Positions 34,369-44,096 are shown, counted from the first letter of the stretch. The stretch: 64,000 nt of DNA from DASVDE01 sp036381235 (GCA_036381235.1 DASVDE010000022.1:62001-126000); one strand, 5' to 3'. Translations and numbers: made by a program. The notes: generated from the letters alone by a model not told the origin.

Positions 34369-34644
34369 ATCGGCTGCCTCGTCGCACTCTTCGCCCTTAT
34401 CTCCCCACGGCTGGCGCTTTTCGTGCTGTGGATCTTCACCGACCTCCTGAGCCGGGCTTTCGAGAGCTGGTTCGTGCCCTTCCTCGGCTTCTTCCTGCTG
34501 CCCTGGACGACACTTGCCTACGCGGCGATGTGGGCTTCCTCTGACGGAGTGGTCGGCTTCGAATGGTTCATCGTCGCCCTCGCCTTCCTCTTCGACCTGG
34601 GCTCCTATGCCCAGGAGGGGCGGCGTCGCGGCGCGACGGCCTGA
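34369..34644 (+). CDS. Small membrane protein, possibly starting at a non-standard ATC
   Basis: The clear reading frame encodes GCLVALFALISPRLALFVLWIFTDLL, then ESWFVPFLGFFLLPWTTLAYA and FEWFIVALAFLFDLGSYA, with a basic end. Similar actinobacterial proteins begin MGCL, which falls at ATC 34369 here. No ATG, GTG or TTG lies in frame between a TAG at 34345 and GTG 34423. Using GTG 34423 gives 73 residues and cuts off the first hydrophobic segment. Either an ATC start or a point change in the start codon seems likely. Function unknown; about three membrane segments. Confidence 0.6.
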   Translation: MGCLVALFALISPRLALFVLWIFTDLLSRAFESWFVPFLGFFLLPWTTLAYAAMWASSDGVVGFEWFIVALAFLFDLGSYAQEGRRRGATA

Positions 34645-34670
34645 TTCCACGCAGCTCGGTGCCCAGATCC

Positions 34671-34925
34671 TTAAGCGGGATGCGCAAGCTGCACGTGCGC
34701 CTTGCCCAGCACGATGAATGGGCGCTCGGTGACCTTTCCGGTCTCCCGCTCGGTGATCTCCACATTGGTGAGAGGCAGGAAGGGGAGGTCCTCGCGGTTC
34801 ATCGTGTCGGAGAAGCGGCTCTGATAGCCCTCCGGCGGAAGAGTCACATCCCCGACGACCACATAGCGGTCGGTCTCGAACACCACACGTTCGATACGCC
34901 GGTCGATGCTGCCTCCTCCGTTCAT
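34671..34925 (-). CDS. DUF6812-like small protein
   Basis: An 84-residue protein: RIERVVFETDRYVVVGDVTL, PPEGYQSRFSDTMN, PFLPLTNVEI and RPFIVLGKAHVQLAHPA. The strand-rich pattern with a conserved FETDRY matches small actinobacterial beta-barrel-like proteins (DUF6812, from memory). Function unknown. ATG 34925 is chosen because the frame upstream overlaps the binding-protein leader region. Confidence 0.65.
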   Translation of the reverse strand: MNGGGSIDRRIERVVFETDRYVVVGDVTLPPEGYQSRFSDTMNREDLPFLPLTNVEITERETGKVTERPFIVLGKAHVQLAHPA

Positions 34926-35101
34926 CGTAGGCGAAACTCCTCTCCGCTCAAATTTTCCCGTCCGGTCGTACATCGCTGCCACTATCGACCCGAAACCACC
35001 CGCACCCAACCCCGACAAGTGTCCATATAGGCCCTCTGACACCCCAAACCCGACTGGAAAGCCGAAAAGTCGGGATGACTGGACCGTGTGGAACCACGAC
35101 A

Positions 35102-36289
35102 ATGCGCGCAATCGCCGCCCTCCACGCACCCAAGACCCGGTTTGCGACGGCACTCACCGTTGCCGCACTAGCCCTTATAGGGGCGGGATGTGGAAGCTCC
35201 AGCTCCGACAGCACCGGCTCAAACGGGTTCCGAGTGGGGCTCGAGGCGCCGCTCTCCGGCGAGCAGTCAAACCTCGGCGAGGGAATGCTCAAGGGAGCGC
35301 AGCTGGCTGCGGCGCGGCTGAACGAACACGGCGGGATCCTCGGCAGGCAGGTCGAGGTCATTCCAATCGACGACGCCGCCGACCCCGCGACCGGGGTAAA
35401 GGCGGCCAAGTCCGCGATCGCCGGCGGCCTCGACGGGATCGTCGGCCCTTACAACTCCGGAGTCGGGATCGAAACCCTGCTGCTCTACATCGACGCCGGC
35501 CTGGTGCCGATCAGGCTGACCTCGGATAACTCGACCAACGGCCTCGGCTTCACCCTGCAGCCGATGACCTACCAAATCGCCCCGGTCGCCTCGCGGGCGC
35601 TGACCGACTGGCTCGACGCCAAGACCGTCGCGATCGCCTATGACCCGACCCAGAACTACACCGTCTCGGTCTCCAAGACGCTGAAGCAATCTCTCCAGAA
35701 GGCCGGCGTCACCGTGACCGCCTACGAAAAGGTGCAGCCCGGGAAGGACTCCTATGCCGATGTCGTCGACAAGCTTGCCGCGGGCAAGCCGGACGTCATC
35801 TATGCCGCCGTCTACTTCCCCGAAGGCGGGCTGATCGCGAAGGAGATGCACGAGGGCAAGGTGCAAGCGCAGTGCGTCGCCGACTACGCCTCATACGACA
35901 CCGGCTTCGTCGAAACCGCCGGGGTGGCGGCCGCCCAGGCCTGCCCGGTGGTCGGAGTTCCCGCCCCCGAGGACTTCTCCGGCGCCGCCGCCAAGGTCGG
36001 CGCCTACCGCGACAAGTTCGCCGAGGCTCCCGGCACCTGGAGCCCTTACACCTACGACTCGCTGAACTTCCTCGCCTACGGCGTCGAGCGGGCGGGCGGC
36101 ACCTCAGCCAAGAAGCTCACGGATGCCCTCAACGGAGTAAAGGGCTGGAGCGGCTGGACGGGGTCGGTCACGATCGACCCTCAGAACGGGAACCGCCAGC
36201 CCGCCACCGTGGTGATCGTCGACACCGACGCGCAGGGCCGGCTCCACGTCGACCAAGCCTGGGCCAAAGCCGTCGGCGCCCCTTACTGA
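35102..36289 (+). CDS. ABC-type amino-acid (branched-chain type) substrate-binding lipoprotein
   Basis: A 395-residue exported lipoprotein. The signal is followed by lipobox LIGAGC with Cys near residue 30 and a Ser-rich linker. The periplasmic-binding type I fold shows in VGLEAPLSGEQSNLGEGM, KGAQLAAARLNEHGGILGR, IPIDDAADPATGVKAA and YAAVYFPEGGLIAKEM. Such proteins deliver branched-chain amino acids or related ligands to a LivFGHM-type permease. No permease genes are next to it, so it may be an orphan or sensory protein. An ATG at 35075 is also in frame, but 35102 gives the more normal signal. Confidence 0.88.
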   Translation: MRAIAALHAPKTRFATALTVAALALIGAGCGSSSSDSTGSNGFRVGLEAPLSGEQSNLGEGMLKGAQLAAARLNEHGGILGRQVEVIPIDDAADPATGVKAAKSAIAGGLDGIVGPYNSGVGIETLLLYIDAGLVPIRLTSDNSTNGLGFTLQPMTYQIAPVASRALTDWLDAKTVAIAYDPTQNYTVSVSKTLKQSLQKAGVTVTAYEKVQPGKDSYADVVDKLAAGKPDVIYAAVYFPEGGLIAKEMHEGKVQAQCVADYASYDTGFVETAGVAAAQACPVVGVPAPEDFSGAAAKVGAYRDKFAEAPGTWSPYTYDSLNFLAYGVERAGGTSAKKLTDALNGVKGWSGWTGSVTIDPQNGNRQPATVVIVDTDAQGRLHVDQAWAKAVGAPY

Positions 36290-36318
36290 GCCGACCCATA
36301 TGGACCGCGTTCTCTCAA

Positions 36319-36392
36319 TCGGGGCGCCCGGATTTGAACCGGGGACCTCGGCCACCCAAAGGCCGCGCGCTACCAGGCTGCGCCACGCCCCG
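36319..36392 (-). tRNA. tRNA-Pro (TGG)
   Basis: Cloverleaf on the minus strand. Acceptor CGGGGCG pairs with CGCCCCG, D arm GCGCAGCCTGGTAGCGC, anticodon loop TTTGGGT with TGG, T loop TTCAAAT, discriminator A. CCA is not encoded. Confidence 0.95.
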
Positions 36393-36424
36393 AACAGGGC
36401 CAGTGTATGGCCCAATCCCCTTGC

Positions 36425-36469
36425 GGTGTAACGCGTTTGACAGCAAATACCTGGCAAACGCGTTACACC
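36425..36469. repeat. Palindromic repeat, intergenic copy
   Basis: Perfect 15-base arms (GGTGTAACGCGTTTG and its complement) flank a 15-base loop. The arm core GGTGTAACGCGTTT differs at one base from the arms at 47830-47878, so the two are members of one repeat family. This copy lies between tRNA-Pro and the DUF1015 gene, where it could also act as a terminator or operator. Confidence 0.85.
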
Positions 36470-36496
36470 TGAGCGCAACCGCTAGGTTTCGCCGCC

Positions 36497-37768
36497 GTGG
36501 CCGACGTCCGACCCCTCAACGCCCTGCGCTACGACCTTGACGTGGTCGGGGCGCTGGGGGATGTGGTTTCTCCCCCGTATGACGTGATCGATGCGGCCAA
36601 GCGGCAGGAGCTGCTGGGGCGCTCCTCCCACAACGTGGTGGAGATCGACCTTCCCAAGCCCTATGAGGCAACGGGCCCCGACGGAGACGGAGACCCCTAC
36701 GCACGGGCGGCGGAGACGATTGCCGCCTGGCGCGCCGAGGGAGCGCTGGTCGAAGATGCCGAGCCGGCGCTCTGGGCCCTCGCTCAGGACTACACCGCAC
36801 CCGACGGCTCCACCCATACACGCCACGGCATCCTCGCCCGGGTCAAGGTCGAGGACTACGGCGCCGGCAAGATCCGCGCTCACGAGCGCACCCTGCCGGG
36901 GCCCAAGCAGGACCGCCTCGACCTGACCCGCGCCACCCGCCTCAACCTCTCGCCGATCTTCTCGCTGACCACCGAGGACGCCTGGCCGCTGGTCGCCCCC
37001 GCCACGGAGGGCGATCCCTGGGCCGAGGTGACCGACGAGGACGGAACCGTGCACCGCGTCTGGCGGGTTGCCAACCCCGAGGTCCACGCCGCCGTTCACG
37101 AGCGCCTGGCCGGCGCCGAGCTGCTGATCGCCGACGGCCACCATCGCTACGAAACCGCCCGCGCATATCGCGACGAGATCGGCGGCGAGGGCCCGCATGA
37201 GTACACGCTGATGGCATTGACCGGCCTCGACGACCCCGGCCTCACCGTCTTCCCCACCCACCGCCTGCTCTCAGGCTTCGCCGGCGACCCGGAACGCCAG
37301 CAGCTGCTCGGCAACGGCCTGGGCGAGCTGTTCGACGTCGCCGAGGTCGACGACATCGACCCGGGCGGCGAGGAAGGGGTCGGCGTCTTCGGCCTCTACG
37401 ACTCCCACCACAAAAAGAGCTTCCGCCTGCGCCTGAAGGACAGCGCGGCACTCGACCGCGCGCTCGCCGACAAGACCGAGGCTTACCGCCGCCTCGACTC
37501 GGCGATTCTCGAGGCGCTCGTCTTCGAAGGGATCCTCGGCATGACCAAGGACGACATCGCGGCCCGCCGCGGCATCGAGTACGCGAAGAGCATCCCCGAC
37601 GCGCTCGGCCTGCTCGAGGACGGCTCCTACGACGTCGCCTTCATCCTTCGCCCCACCCCCGTCGATCAGGTCCGCGAGGTGGCGGGCGCCGGGGAGATCA
37701 TGCCGCCGAAGTCGACCTACTTCTTCCCGAAGATCCTCACCGGCATCGTCTTCAACCCGGTCGGGTGA
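36497..37768 (+). CDS. DUF1015 family protein
   Basis: A 423-residue protein with GTG start. It opens RPLNALRYDLDVVGALGDVV with SPPYDVID, then HNVVEIDLPK, ARVKVEDYGAGKIRAHERTL with PGPKQDRLDL, IADGHHRYETARAYRDE and LTVFPTHRLL, and ends PPKSTYFFPK. These are the conserved blocks of DUF1015 (once annotated as a chromatin-partitioning homologue). The ADGHHRYET block looks catalytic. Some relatives have been tied to serine kinase-like activity. Exact role unknown. The PduO gene follows in 23 bases. Confidence 0.9.
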   Translation: MADVRPLNALRYDLDVVGALGDVVSPPYDVIDAAKRQELLGRSSHNVVEIDLPKPYEATGPDGDGDPYARAAETIAAWRAEGALVEDAEPALWALAQDYTAPDGSTHTRHGILARVKVEDYGAGKIRAHERTLPGPKQDRLDLTRATRLNLSPIFSLTTEDAWPLVAPATEGDPWAEVTDEDGTVHRVWRVANPEVHAAVHERLAGAELLIADGHHRYETARAYRDEIGGEGPHEYTLMALTGLDDPGLTVFPTHRLLSGFAGDPERQQLLGNGLGELFDVAEVDDIDPGGEEGVGVFGLYDSHHKKSFRLRLKDSAALDRALADKTEAYRRLDSAILEALVFEGILGMTKDDIAARRGIEYAKSIPDALGLLEDGSYDVAFILRPTPVDQVREVAGAGEIMPPKSTYFFPKILTGIVFNPVG

Positions 37769-37791
37769 AGGCCCGCGCTTAGGATGGGCGC

Positions 37792-38358
37792 GTGGTGAAG
37801 ATCTATACGAAGAAGGGCGACGACGGCTCGACTTCGCTCTGGTACGGCGGGCGGGTGCCGAAGCACCACGGCCGCACCGAGGCCTACGGCTCGCTCGACG
37901 AGGCCTGCTCGGCGCTGGGCGTCGCCCGTGCCCTCTGCGGCGCCGAGCATGCCGACCTTGCGGCCGACATCCTCCGCCTCCAGGACGACCTCTTCGTCGC
38001 GGGCGCCGAGCTGGCGACCGCGCCGGAGGCGGCCGAGAGGCTCGAGGACGGGATCAGCCGCACCACCGAGGAGATGGTCGCCGCGCTGGAGGAGCGGATC
38101 GACCGCTACATGTCCGAGGTGGAGCTGCCGCCGCAGTTCGTCATCCCCGGCGGCAACCAGCTCTCCGCCCAGCTGGACGTGGCCCGGACCACGATCCGAC
38201 GCGCCGAGCGGGCGATCTCGGCCCTGAACGAAGCCGGTGAGCTGGCGGGCGAAACCGTGATCCACTTCGTCAACCGCGCCTCCGACCTCGCCTACGCGAT
38301 GGCTCGCTTCGCCGACGTCGACGACCCGGCGCTGTTCGAGGGCCGGCGCAAGGGATAG
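37792..38358 (+). CDS. Cob(I)alamin adenosyltransferase, PduO type
   Basis: A 188-residue enzyme with GTG start: KIYTKKGDDGSTSLWYGGRV at the N-terminus (ATP binding), then RTEAYGSLDEACSALGVA, LQDDLFVAGAELA, FVIPGGNQLSAQLDVARTTI with RRAER, and FVNRASDLAYAMAR. It transfers the adenosyl group of ATP to cob(I)alamin, giving adenosylcobalamin for mutases. The motif set is complete. It is probably co-transcribed with the DUF1015 gene before it and the SDR and Nudix genes after it (8-base and 1-base gaps). Confidence 0.94.
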   Translation: MVKIYTKKGDDGSTSLWYGGRVPKHHGRTEAYGSLDEACSALGVARALCGAEHADLAADILRLQDDLFVAGAELATAPEAAERLEDGISRTTEEMVAALEERIDRYMSEVELPPQFVIPGGNQLSAQLDVARTTIRRAERAISALNEAGELAGETVIHFVNRASDLAYAMARFADVDDPALFEGRRKG

Positions 38359-38366
38359 GGGGCACG

Positions 38367-39179
38367 ATGGACCTGGGGCTGGAAGGGAAAGCCTGTGTCG
38401 TCACCGGCGCCAGCCGCGGAATCGGCCGCGAGACCGCGCGCCTGCTCTGCGAAGAAGGGGCGAACGTGCTGCTCGTCGCGCGCGGGGAAGAGCGATTGCA
38501 GGCCGCCACCGAGGAGGCGACCGCCGCCGGCGCCGAGACGGGTGGGGGTGCCCAGGCCCTTTCCCTGGACATCACCGCCGAGGAGTCCGGCGAGCGAATG
38601 CTGTCCGAGGCGACCGAGCGCTTCGGTGCCCTCGACGTGCTGGTCAACAACGCCGGCACCGCCAAGTGGCGCGACCTCGACGAAGTTCCCGACGAAGACT
38701 GGCGCGCCCAGTACGAACTGAACGTGATGGCGCCGCTGCGGGCGATGCGCGCCGCCGCTCCGGCGATGGCCGAGCGGGGCTGGGGCCGCGTCGTCAACGT
38801 CTGCTCAACCGCGGGCAAGCGCCCGTCTGCGGCAATGCCCGAGTACTCGGTCGCAAAGGCGGCGGAGCTTTCCCTCTCCCGTCTCTTCGCCGACCGCTAC
38901 GCCAAACGCGGCGTCCTCGTCAACGCGATCTGCCCGGGCCCTGTTGAGTCGGAGATGTGGATGGACCCCGGTGGCCTGCTCGACCAGTCACGCGATCTGA
39001 GCGGGGTCGGCAGCCGGGAGGAGGCCCTGGAGACGGCAGGCTCGAAGCGCCCGATCGGCCGCCTCGCCGAGGTCGGCGAGATCGCCGCCGCGATCGTCTT
39101 CCTCTGCTCCGAGCGCGCCTCCTATGTGAGCGGCGCCGCCTGGTCGGTCGACGGCGGCACCGTGCAGGTGATCATCTGA
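38367..39179 (+). CDS. Short-chain dehydrogenase/reductase
   Basis: A 270-residue classical SDR: TGASRGIG cofactor motif near residue 13, the NNAGTAKW motif, catalytic Ser in VNVCSTAGKRP, YSVAKAAEL (Tyr and Lys), ICPGPVESEM, and the C-terminal YVSGAAWSVDGG. It would use NAD(P)H on a keto or hydroxy substrate, for example in fatty-acid or secondary metabolism. No closer call is safe. Confidence 0.9.
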   Translation: MDLGLEGKACVVTGASRGIGRETARLLCEEGANVLLVARGEERLQAATEEATAAGAETGGGAQALSLDITAEESGERMLSEATERFGALDVLVNNAGTAKWRDLDEVPDEDWRAQYELNVMAPLRAMRAAAPAMAERGWGRVVNVCSTAGKRPSAAMPEYSVAKAAELSLSRLFADRYAKRGVLVNAICPGPVESEMWMDPGGLLDQSRDLSGVGSREEALETAGSKRPIGRLAEVGEIAAAIVFLCSERASYVSGAAWSVDGGTVQVII

Positions 39180-39180
39180 C

Positions 39181-39738
39181 GTGAAGGGCGACCTCCGCAG
39201 CCTCCTGCTCTCTCCAGAGCAGGCGCGCGCGATGAAAGCCCGCGGCGGCACCGACGCTGCGGTCCTGCTCCCCCTCTACGGCTGGCCCGAGGAGCCCGGC
39301 CTCGTCTTCACCGAGCGCCGCGCCGACATGCGCAGACACGCCGGTGAGATCTCCTTCCCCGGCGGCCGCCAGGACGAGGCCGACGCCGACCTGGTGGCGA
39401 CGGCGCTGCGCGAAGCCCATGAGGAGATCGCCCTCGACCCCGCTGCGGTCGAGCTGAGCGGCGCCCTGCCCCCCACCTCGACCTTCGTCAGCGGCTACCG
39501 CGTCCACCCCTTCGTCGGGCTGATCGCCCATCCCGGCGAGCTGGGCCTGGAGCCCAACCCGGCCGAAGTGGAGACTGTGCTGACCCTCTCGCTCGACGTG
39601 CTGCGCGAGGGCTATGAGATGCGCCGCCTCATTCGCCGAGGCATCCCCATCCACACGCCGACCTACACGGCCGACGAGCACCTGATCTGGGGAGCGACCG
39701 CACGAATCCTCGGCGATCTGCTGGAGCGCCTCGGCTAA
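39181..39738 (+). CDS. Nudix hydrolase, CoA pyrophosphatase type
   Basis: A 185-residue protein with GTG start. The Nudix box starts at the GGR of SFPGGRQDEADADL and continues to REAHEEI, with the glutamates that bind metal. The adjoining ERRADMRRHAGEISFPGGR is the CoA-pyrophosphatase (NudL-like) upstream motif. It would cleave CoA or acyl-CoA to phosphopantetheine and ADP. Its stop (TAA) shares bases with the stop of the opposite-strand peroxiredoxin gene. Confidence 0.88.
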   Translation: MKGDLRSLLLSPEQARAMKARGGTDAAVLLPLYGWPEEPGLVFTERRADMRRHAGEISFPGGRQDEADADLVATALREAHEEIALDPAAVELSGALPPTSTFVSGYRVHPFVGLIAHPGELGLEPNPAEVETVLTLSLDVLREGYEMRRLIRRGIPIHTPTYTADEHLIWGATARILGDLLERLG

Positions 39739-40406
39739 CTCGAGCTTCCGTTCGGCTGGGGAACGATGCGGATGTAGGGCCGCGGCTCCTCCCAGCCATC
39801 CGGGTAGATCTCCTTCGCCTGGTCGTTGGACACCGAGCCGGCGATTATCACGTCGTCGCCCTGCTGCCACTGCGCCGGGGTTGCGACTTTGTGCTGTGCG
39901 GTGAGCTGGAGCGAGTCGATCACCCGCAGCACCTCGTCGAAGTTGCGCCCGGTCGTCATCGGGTAGACGAGGATGAGTTTGACTTTCTTGTCGGGGCCGA
40001 TGACGAAGACGTTGCGCACGGTCTGGTTGTCGGCGGGCGTGCGATCCGCAGGATCGCCGGAGACGTCAGCCGGCAGCATCCCGTACAGCTTCGAGATCTC
40101 GAAGTCGGCATCGCTGATGATCGGATAGTTCGGCGCCGCCCCCTGGGTCGCCTCGATGTCGCTCGCCCAGTCCTCGTGTTTGTCGAGCGGGTCGACCGAG
40201 AGGCCGATGATCTTCACGTTGCGCTTGTCGAACTCGGGCTTGATGCTGGCCATGTAGCCGAGCTCCGTCGTGCAGACGGGGGTGAAGTCCTTCGGGTGGG
40301 AGAACAGGACCGCCCACGAATCGTCGATCCAGTCATGGAAGTTGATCCGGCCCTCAGTCGTGTCCGCCTCGAAATCCGGTGCTGTGTTACCAAGCTGCAG
40401 GGCCAT
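39735..40406 (-). CDS. 1-Cys peroxiredoxin (Prx6/AhpC-TSA family)
   Basis: A 223-residue peroxidase: the active-site block FSHPKDFTPVCTTELG carries the peroxidatic Cys, then LSVDPLDKHEDW, NYPIISDADFEISKLYGML, VFVIGPDKKVKLILVYPMTT and GRNFDEVLRVIDSLQL. The long C-terminal region with PAQWQQGDDVII is typical of Prx6. It reduces H2O2 and alkyl hydroperoxides. AAAGGAG precedes ATG 40406 closely. The upstream 60 bases are AT-rich for this genome and probably hold its promoter. Confidence 0.94.
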   Translation of the reverse strand: MALQLGNTAPDFEADTTEGRINFHDWIDDSWAVLFSHPKDFTPVCTTELGYMASIKPEFDKRNVKIIGLSVDPLDKHEDWASDIEATQGAAPNYPIISDADFEISKLYGMLPADVSGDPADRTPADNQTVRNVFVIGPDKKVKLILVYPMTTGRNFDEVLRVIDSLQLTAQHKVATPAQWQQGDDVIIAGSVSNDQAKEIYPDGWEEPRPYIRIVPQPNGSSS

Positions 40407-40467
40407 CGAACCACTCCTTTGGCTACTCGTCGGCAAATCAAATTCCTTAATTCCCATCCGAGTTTAG

Positions 40468-40974
40468 CTATTTCGATTCGTCGGCTGGCGAAAGCATCGC
40501 CCGAGCAGCATCCCCCATCGCCCCCGACCACGTGACGGGATCGCTCGGCTCCGCTCGCACGATCTCGGCCGGGATGCGCCAGATCGCCGCGGCAGCGCGG
40601 ACGATTCCCGTCCCCTGCGCGAGCAAGGACGGCTCAACCGAGCCCGCCGCCTCGTAGACAAAGCCGCGCACCGGGGTGTCGACCAGCTTCTCCATCAGGC
40701 GCTCCAGTCGCGGGCCGTGGATCGCCGCGATCGACTCCCCCTCCCCTTGCGCCGAGCCGAGCAGCCAGTGGACGACGGTGACGTCGCCGACCAGCTCCAG
40801 CACAGAGCCGGGCTGAGAGGGATCGGCGAGGGCGGGTTCGATCCCAGCCGCCTCGATCGCCGCCAACCCATCCTCGCGGCGGCTCGTCCCTCGCGCGGCC
40901 CACCCCTCCGCCATCAATCGCTCTCCCAGCAACCGCCCACGGCAGCCGCAGCCGACGATCAACGCCCTTGCCAT
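40468..40974 (-). CDS. NAD(P)-binding Rossmann-fold protein
   Basis: A 168-residue protein: ALIVGCGCRGRLLGERLM is an N-terminal dinucleotide-binding motif, followed by GTSRREDGLAAIEAAGIEP and VTVVHWLLGSAQGEGE. It resembles shortened NAD-dependent epimerase/dehydratase (YeeZ-like) proteins. No active-site Tyr-Lys is evident. Probably co-transcribed with the small membrane protein gene upstream (14-base gap). Function unknown. Confidence 0.65.
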   Translation of the reverse strand: MARALIVGCGCRGRLLGERLMAEGWAARGTSRREDGLAAIEAAGIEPALADPSQPGSVLELVGDVTVVHWLLGSAQGEGESIAAIHGPRLERLMEKLVDTPVRGFVYEAAGSVEPSLLAQGTGIVRAAAAIWRIPAEIVRAEPSDPVTWSGAMGDAARAMLSPADESK

Positions 40975-40988
40975 GTCTTCTTCCCTCT

Positions 40989-41282
40989 CTACTCGGGCGC
41001 GAACGGGCCGCGCCCCCGCAGGCGAACCTGTTCATCCTCGGCGACCTTGCGGCGCAGGTCCTCGTCGGTCATCTCCGGGGCGCCGCGGCGGCGGCGCATC
41101 TCGTTCTGGGCCTCCATCATCTGGCGGATGTCGTCGATCTCGTTCATCGCCTCGACCTCGGGCGAGCGGGTCGGGGTCCAATCGATCAGATCGGCGTCGC
41201 TGCCGGGGTAGAAGCGCCCGACGATCACCAGTACCCCAACCAGGAAGGCGATCATTCCGATCGTTGCCAGGACGAAGGCCAC
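40989..41282 (-). CDS. Small membrane-anchored protein
   Basis: A 97-residue protein with GTG start: one N-terminal span (VLATIGMIAFLVGVLVIVG) and a charged cytoplasmic helix with EIDDIRQMMEAQNEMRRRRG then MTDEDLRRKVAEDEQ. Function unknown. Its start lies only 24 bases from the thiolase start on the other strand, so the two share a divergent promoter region. Confidence 0.7.
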   Translation of the reverse strand: MAFVLATIGMIAFLVGVLVIVGRFYPGSDADLIDWTPTRSPEVEAMNEIDDIRQMMEAQNEMRRRRGAPEMTDEDLRRKVAEDEQVRLRGRGPFAPE

Positions 41283-41306
41283 CGGTCAAGGATACGCTCC
41301 GCTCCG

Positions 41307-42506
<1,200 letters not shown>

Positions 42507-42661
42507 ACCCGCCCCGAGTACGTAGTTTGCCGCGAGCAGAACGGTACGCGGCCCCGATGTGTCGCGACGGTCAGTCGCCCTACGATCGAGCTATCCGCGC
42601 GCGCTGGCCGCTGGCGCCGTCGGCGCGCTTCATGAAGCGCGTCTCCGGGAGGAGGAGGCCA

Positions 42662-43141
42662 ATGCCGAAGATCAAAGAGGCCGCATCGGAGTTCTTGGCC
42701 ACCAAGCGGGTGGCGGTCACCGGCGTTTCCAGACACCCGAAGAACCACGGAAGCAACATCGTGTACCAACGCCTTCGGGAGCGGGGCTACGAGGTCTTCG
42801 CCGTCAACCCGCACGCAGACGAGGTCGAAGGCGATCCTTGCTATCGAGACCTCCGCTCGATTCCCGGCGGCGTCCCCGATGCGGTCGTGATCGCAACCAG
42901 GCCCGAGATCGCCGAAGAGACGATGCGCGAGTGCGCCGACCTCGGCATCAAGCACGTATGGATGCACCGCGGCCCCGGTGCCGGGAGCGTCTCGGAGGCG
43001 GCAGCCGACTACGGCCGAGAGCGAGGCATCGCTGTGATCGACGGCGGCTGCCCCTGCATGTTCGAACCCACCGCCGATCTCGGGCACAAGGCGATGCGCG
43101 TCGTCTTCACCCTCTCGGGCAACGTCCCGAGGGAGGTCTGA
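42662..43141 (+). CDS. CoA-binding domain protein (YccU-like)
   Basis: A 159-residue protein with strong GGAGGAGG before ATG 42662. VAVTGVSRHPKNHGSNIVY is the CoA-binding Rossmann motif, followed by EVFAVNPHADEVEGDPCYRD, VVIATRPEIAEE, KHVWMHRGPGAG and CPCMFEPTADLG. These small proteins bind CoA; their role is not settled. It stands alone, 155 bases after the thiolase gene. Confidence 0.85.
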   Translation: MPKIKEAASEFLATKRVAVTGVSRHPKNHGSNIVYQRLRERGYEVFAVNPHADEVEGDPCYRDLRSIPGGVPDAVVIATRPEIAEETMRECADLGIKHVWMHRGPGAGSVSEAAADYGRERGIAVIDGGCPCMFEPTADLGHKAMRVVFTLSGNVPREV

Positions 43142-43248
43142 CGGGAATGAGGAGCGATGGGCCTCCCGTGTGGTCGAGCTGGTGAGTCGGAGTGTTTGAC
43201 CTCCGCCAATACCGGGAAGAGTGGCTGAGTGGAGAGAAGGAGGAATAG

Positions 43249-43527
43249 ATGTCTACAGCCGCGATCATCGCCGTAGTCGTCGCAGCGCTGATCCTTGCTG
43301 CGATTGTCGTATCGATCGCCCGCCGCACCAAGACAAAACGGGAGATCGGACATGCTCAGGTCGAGGCGCAGCATGACGATGTCCGCCATCACCGCGACCA
43401 AGCCGAGCAGCGGCGAAGCGAAGCCGGGCTCTCCGAGGAGAGAGCTAAGCGAGCGAAAGCGGAGGCGGAATTGAACGAGCAACGCGCCGCTGAGCGAGAA
43501 CGAGAACTCGAAAGTGAAACTGAGTGA
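43249..43527 (+). CDS. Membrane-anchored coiled-coil protein
   Basis: A 92-residue protein after GAGAAGGAGG. It has one N-terminal membrane segment (AAIIAVVVAALILAAIVVSI) and a long charged helix (about residues 30-92) rich in Glu, Arg, Gln and Ala, likely a coiled coil. Function unknown. It precedes the basic protein gene by 38 bases on the same strand. Confidence 0.7.
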   Translation: MSTAAIIAVVVAALILAAIVVSIARRTKTKREIGHAQVEAQHDDVRHHRDQAEQRRSEAGLSEERAKRAKAEAELNEQRAAERERELESETE

Positions 43528-43565
43528 CCTCCAGCGGAGGTTCGATAGATAGAGGAGTAAGGAAC

Positions 43566-44096
43566 ATGGCTCAAACCAAAACCCGAGCGTCGACGAAACG
43601 CTCTCGAAATCCGAAACGCGCCCCGGGCGCCCAATCCCAAACACGCTCAACCCAGACACGCTCAAAAGGCTCTGCCAACAGCCGAAGCTCAAGCCGAGGC
43701 TCAAATGGGAAGTCTCGCGTCAAAGCTGCCCGCCAGGCGGTCGAGAGCTCGACCAAAGAGGCGGGTCAGACCGTAGGCAAAGCCGCGAGCAAGGCAAAGA
43801 CGCCGCTGCTCGCCGGTGGTGCGGCTCTCGCCGGCGCCGCGGGCGGCATGGCGATCGGCGCAATGCGTTCCCGCCATTCGCACTCCCACAAGGTGCTGGG
43901 ACTCAAGGTCCCCCAGGGCAAGCGGGTCAAGATCAGGTCACGCGACGTGGCCAAAGCGGCGAAGGAAGTTGGAGTCTTCAGCCAAAACGTCGGCGAGCTT
44001 GCGATGGAGTTGCGACATGCCCGCGAAGAAAGCGGCAACGGCAAGCATCGCTCGCCCGTCGAGGTGGTACTTGATGGTTTGACCGCTCGGCGGTAG
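43566..44096 (+). CDS. Basic low-complexity protein with glycine-rich middle
   Basis: A 176-residue protein. Residues 1-55 are Ser/Thr/Arg/Lys-rich and disordered, resembling histone-H1-like tails. A Gly/Ala hydrophobic segment (about residues 79-100, LLAGGAALAGAAGGMAIGAM) follows, then VPQGKRVKIRSRDVAKAAKE and a helical end. Its codons give many TCA/AAA triplets in the tail, unlike its neighbours. It could bind DNA or the cell envelope; I know no family. It is co-oriented with the coiled-coil gene. Confidence 0.6.
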   Translation: MAQTKTRASTKRSRNPKRAPGAQSQTRSTQTRSKGSANSRSSSRGSNGKSRVKAARQAVESSTKEAGQTVGKAASKAKTPLLAGGAALAGAAGGMAIGAMRSRHSHSHKVLGLKVPQGKRVKIRSRDVAKAAKEVGVFSQNVGELAMELRHAREESGNGKHRSPVEVVLDGLTARR

